DNA of 7,276 nt. It comes from an uncultured Bacillota bacterium. GTDB lineage: Bacteria > Bacillota > Clostridia > Peptostreptococcales > Anaerovoracaceae. The notes under the pieces are model-generated. The model searched no databases. It had not been told where the DNA came from and saw nothing but the letters and a program-made list of their open reading frames with translations. Made by a program: the position numbers and the translations under genes. Every line of letters begins with the position of its first letter. The stretch's first letter is position 1. The DNA lies in assembly GCA_946629205.1 (NCBI GenBank), contig CAMOXP010000066.1, positions 1-7,276 of the forward strand, given 5' to 3'. This document shows, in pieces, positions 5,828 through 7,276 of the stretch.

Positions 5828-6223
5828 ATGAAGTATGTTTATCCTGCAATTTTTACAAAAGAAGAGGGTCAATTCAGTGTGGAATTTCCTGATGTTCCGG
5901 AGTGCATTACCTGTGGAGATTCGTTAGAAGAAGCAATCTATATGGCGGAGGATGCTCTGGCCCTGGTTCTTTTTACCTATGAAAAAAACGGTTCAGCCAT
6001 TCCGGAAGCAACGGAAATAGGATGGCTGAATCCGGGTGATAATGAATTTGCAAGTTACATTGCATGTGATACGTTGGAATACCATAAACGAAACAGCAAG
6101 AAATCAGTCAAGAAAACTTTGTCGATACCTGAATGGCTCAACGAAGAAGCAATTGCCCGAAACGTGAACTTCTCACAGATTCTTCAGGAAGCTCTTAAGG
6201 CGCATCTTGGGATCCACCTATAA
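5828..6223 (+). CDS. hicB: HicB antitoxin with ribbon-helix-helix DNA-binding tail
   Basis: A 131-residue antitoxin that binds and neutralises HicA and represses the operon. Residues 1 to about 70 form the partial RNase H-like HicB fold: a first strand YVYPAIFTKEEGQFSVEFPDVP, then a helix beginning with SLEEAIYMAEDAL. The C-terminal part from KKTLSIPEWLNEEA to FSQILQEALKAHL fits a ribbon-helix-helix domain, not the helix-turn-helix found in other HicB proteins. The start at 5828 is chosen because AGAAGG (5814-5819) lies 8 bases upstream and the protein then begins with the HicB strand. The same frame stays open back to an ATG at 5705, but that stretch is hicA read out of frame. The GC content is 42% (166 of 396). 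The last 29 bases are shared, tail to tail, with lplA. Confidence 0.93.
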   Translation: MKYVYPAIFTKEEGQFSVEFPDVPECITCGDSLEEAIYMAEDALALVLFTYEKNGSAIPEATEIGWLNPGDNEFASYIACDTLEYHKRNSKKSVKKTLSIPEWLNEEAIARNVNFSQILQEALKAHLGIHL

Positions 6224-7202
6224 GCTGCGCGAATTCCTCCGGTGTCATCCCGCTGATATAGTCGCCGATTCTGACATCGGAAACGGCCTGCGCCACGGCC
6301 TCGCGCCGGTACTCGGTGCCGGTCAGAGCGTGTTCGAGTTCAGCGATGCTCCGGATGCCGAAGTAGTCGCCGAAGATACGGATGGTTTTGATGTGTCCGC
6401 GCGCCACGTTCAGCCGGACATCCACCAGACCGAAGTCGTACTTGTGGCTGGCCGACACGGAGAAGGCAGGCGAAGCGCCGTAGTTCCACTCCCAGGTGGA
6501 ATACTTCTCATCGGTGAGCCTGCGGATGGCCGCCCGGTCGGCTGCAGTCAGTTCATAGGGAACCGCGTCCGGGAAACGCTGCTGATAGAATGCGTACAGC
6601 CGCTTCAGGAACTCCGCCGTATCCATGCCGGCAAGCTCCGCCGGCAGATGGGACGCGATGTTCGTCACGCGGGATTGCACGGATTTGACGCCTTTGCTTT
6701 GGAATTTCGCGGCGTTAGGCGTGAGGGCTCCGGAAATGTCCTTCACATCGGAGCTGAACATGAGCGTTCCGTGATGCATCATCCTGCCGCCTCTGACGCA
6801 CTGGGCGTTCCCGGAAAATTTCTTCCCGTCGATCAGCAGATCGTTTCTGCCGCTCAGGGCCGCATGGACGCCCAGACTCTGCAGGAAATCCCGGACAGAT
6901 TCTGTGAAGTACTCGTAATTGGAGAACAGTCCCTCCCGGTAGGCCTGAACAATCGTATAGTTTACGTTTCCCATGTCATGGAACACAGCGCCGCCGCCGG
7001 TGAGCCGGCGGACGACGCTGATGTGATTCTTCTCAACATAGTCTCTGTTGATTTCCTCGATGGTGTTCTGGTTTTTGCCGACGACAACGGTGTTGTCGTT
7101 GCGCCACAGCATGACGATATCTTCATCGAAATGGTCGATGAGATATTCCTCTGCTGCCAGATTGTAATACGCGTCATTGCTGTCGTTGATGATCAGTAAC
7201 AT
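6195..7202 (-). CDS. lplA: Lipoate-protein ligase
   Basis: A 335-residue cytoplasmic enzyme that activates free lipoate with ATP and attaches it to a lysine of lipoyl domains such as glycine-cleavage H protein or 2-oxoacid dehydrogenase E2. The catalytic domain has the family motifs: RRLTGGGAVFHD (65-76, lipoyl-AMP binding), NDLLIDGKKFSGNA (120-133, with K128 as the conserved lysine) and HHGTLMF (143-149). The region from about 220 onward, with STWEWNYGASPAF, is the accessory C-terminal domain of full-length LplA, so it can probably do both activation and transfer. ATG at 7202 has AAAGGA a few bases upstream. The final residues LIGGSQDAP are encoded within the hicB 3' end on the opposite strand. 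No lipoylated protein is recognisable in the window. Confidence 0.95.
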   Translation of the reverse strand: MLLIINDSNDAYYNLAAEEYLIDHFDEDIVMLWRNDNTVVVGKNQNTIEEINRDYVEKNHISVVRRLTGGGAVFHDMGNVNYTIVQAYREGLFSNYEYFTESVRDFLQSLGVHAALSGRNDLLIDGKKFSGNAQCVRGGRMMHHGTLMFSSDVKDISGALTPNAAKFQSKGVKSVQSRVTNIASHLPAELAGMDTAEFLKRLYAFYQQRFPDAVPYELTAADRAAIRRLTDEKYSTWEWNYGASPAFSVSASHKYDFGLVDVRLNVARGHIKTIRIFGDYFGIRSIAELEHALTGTEYRREAVAQAVSDVRIGDYISGMTPEEFAQLIGGSQDAP

Positions 7203-7215
7203 ACTTTCCTTTACT

Positions 7216-7233
7216 TCGCGGCGTATCCCGCGA
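7216..7233. repeat. Small GC-rich inverted repeat before lplA
   Basis: TCGCGG and CCGCGA form six perfect pairs around a 6-base loop, starting one base past the upstream gene's stop codon. No T-run follows on the minus strand, so a terminator is unlikely. It may be a minor mRNA structure in the short gap before lplA, or chance in GC-rich DNA. Confidence 0.3.
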
Positions 7234-7234
7234 T

Positions 7235-7276
7235 TTACTCCGCGATCTCCTGCATGAGCTCTGTTGCCTTCTGGAT
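7235..7276 (-). CDS. C-terminal end of an unidentified gene upstream of lplA
   Basis: The minus strand reads IQKATELMQEIAE and then TAA, an amphipathic helix typical of a protein end. The stop lies 32 bases before the lplA start, so the two genes are probably co-transcribed. Only 13 codons are in view and I do not recognise the protein. The two other minus-strand frames are also open across this short stretch, so the frame choice rests on the helix-like composition and the sensible distance to lplA. Confidence 0.45.
   Translation of the reverse strand: MQKATELMQEIAE

Noticed and set aside
5624..5872. Minus-strand frame opposite hicA
   Set aside because: It is hydrophobic and unrecognisable, has no suitable ribosome-binding site that I could see, and overlaps a clear HicA gene.
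6207..7199. A 330-codon plus-strand reading frame almost exactly opposite lplA
   Set aside because: lplA on the minus strand has all family motifs. The plus-strand product resembles nothing I recognise, and such long antisense frames are common in GC-rich genes.

Overview
The window reads as chromosomal DNA of an anaerobic, moderately GC-rich bacterium, most likely a member of the Bacillota (Clostridia). The reasons are an indolepyruvate:ferredoxin oxidoreductase, a radical SAM protein of a clostridial type, a CsoR/CopA copper operon whose ATPase carries a C-terminal chaperone domain, strong Shine-Dalgarno sites, and sigma-70/A-type promoters with 17-bp spacers. The genus cannot be read from the sequence. 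No rRNA, tRNA, CRISPR array or insertion sequence is visible. No stretch over 300 bases lacks a gene.

Layout, left to right. Positions 1-1876 (minus) hold iorA, which runs off the left edge and lacks only its last residues. Positions 1954-2544 (minus) hold a small radical SAM protein of the TatD-linked type, with its own predicted promoter. Positions 2650-5202 (minus) hold copA, a Cu(I) P-type ATPase with one metal-binding domain at each end. Positions 5210-5512 (minus) hold csoR, the copper-sensing repressor, 7 bases upstream of copA. The 115-base divergent region 5513-5627 holds two back-to-back promoters. The csoR promoter has a perfect CsoR-type palindrome inside its spacer. The hicAB promoter carries spaced TACGTA/TGACGT repeats. 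Positions 5628-6223 (plus) hold the hicA-hicB toxin-antitoxin pair, the only plus-strand genes and clearly AT-richer than their surroundings. Positions 6195-7202 (minus) hold lplA, a lipoate-protein ligase whose 3' end overlaps the hicB 3' end by 29 bases. The last 13 codons of an unidentified minus-strand gene lie at the right edge.

How the parts work together. csoR and copA form a self-contained copper-efflux operon: CsoR should release the promoter on binding Cu(I), and CopA then exports the metal. The C-terminal domain of CopA looks like a fused CopZ chaperone, and a good ribosome-binding site sits just before an in-frame ATG at its start. A free chaperone could therefore also be made from the same message, which is the most testable new idea here. 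hicAB looks like a transferred module lodged between lplA and the copper operon. iorA (ferredoxin-linked oxidation of aryl pyruvates) and lplA (lipoate attachment) are ordinary metabolic genes of an anaerobe.
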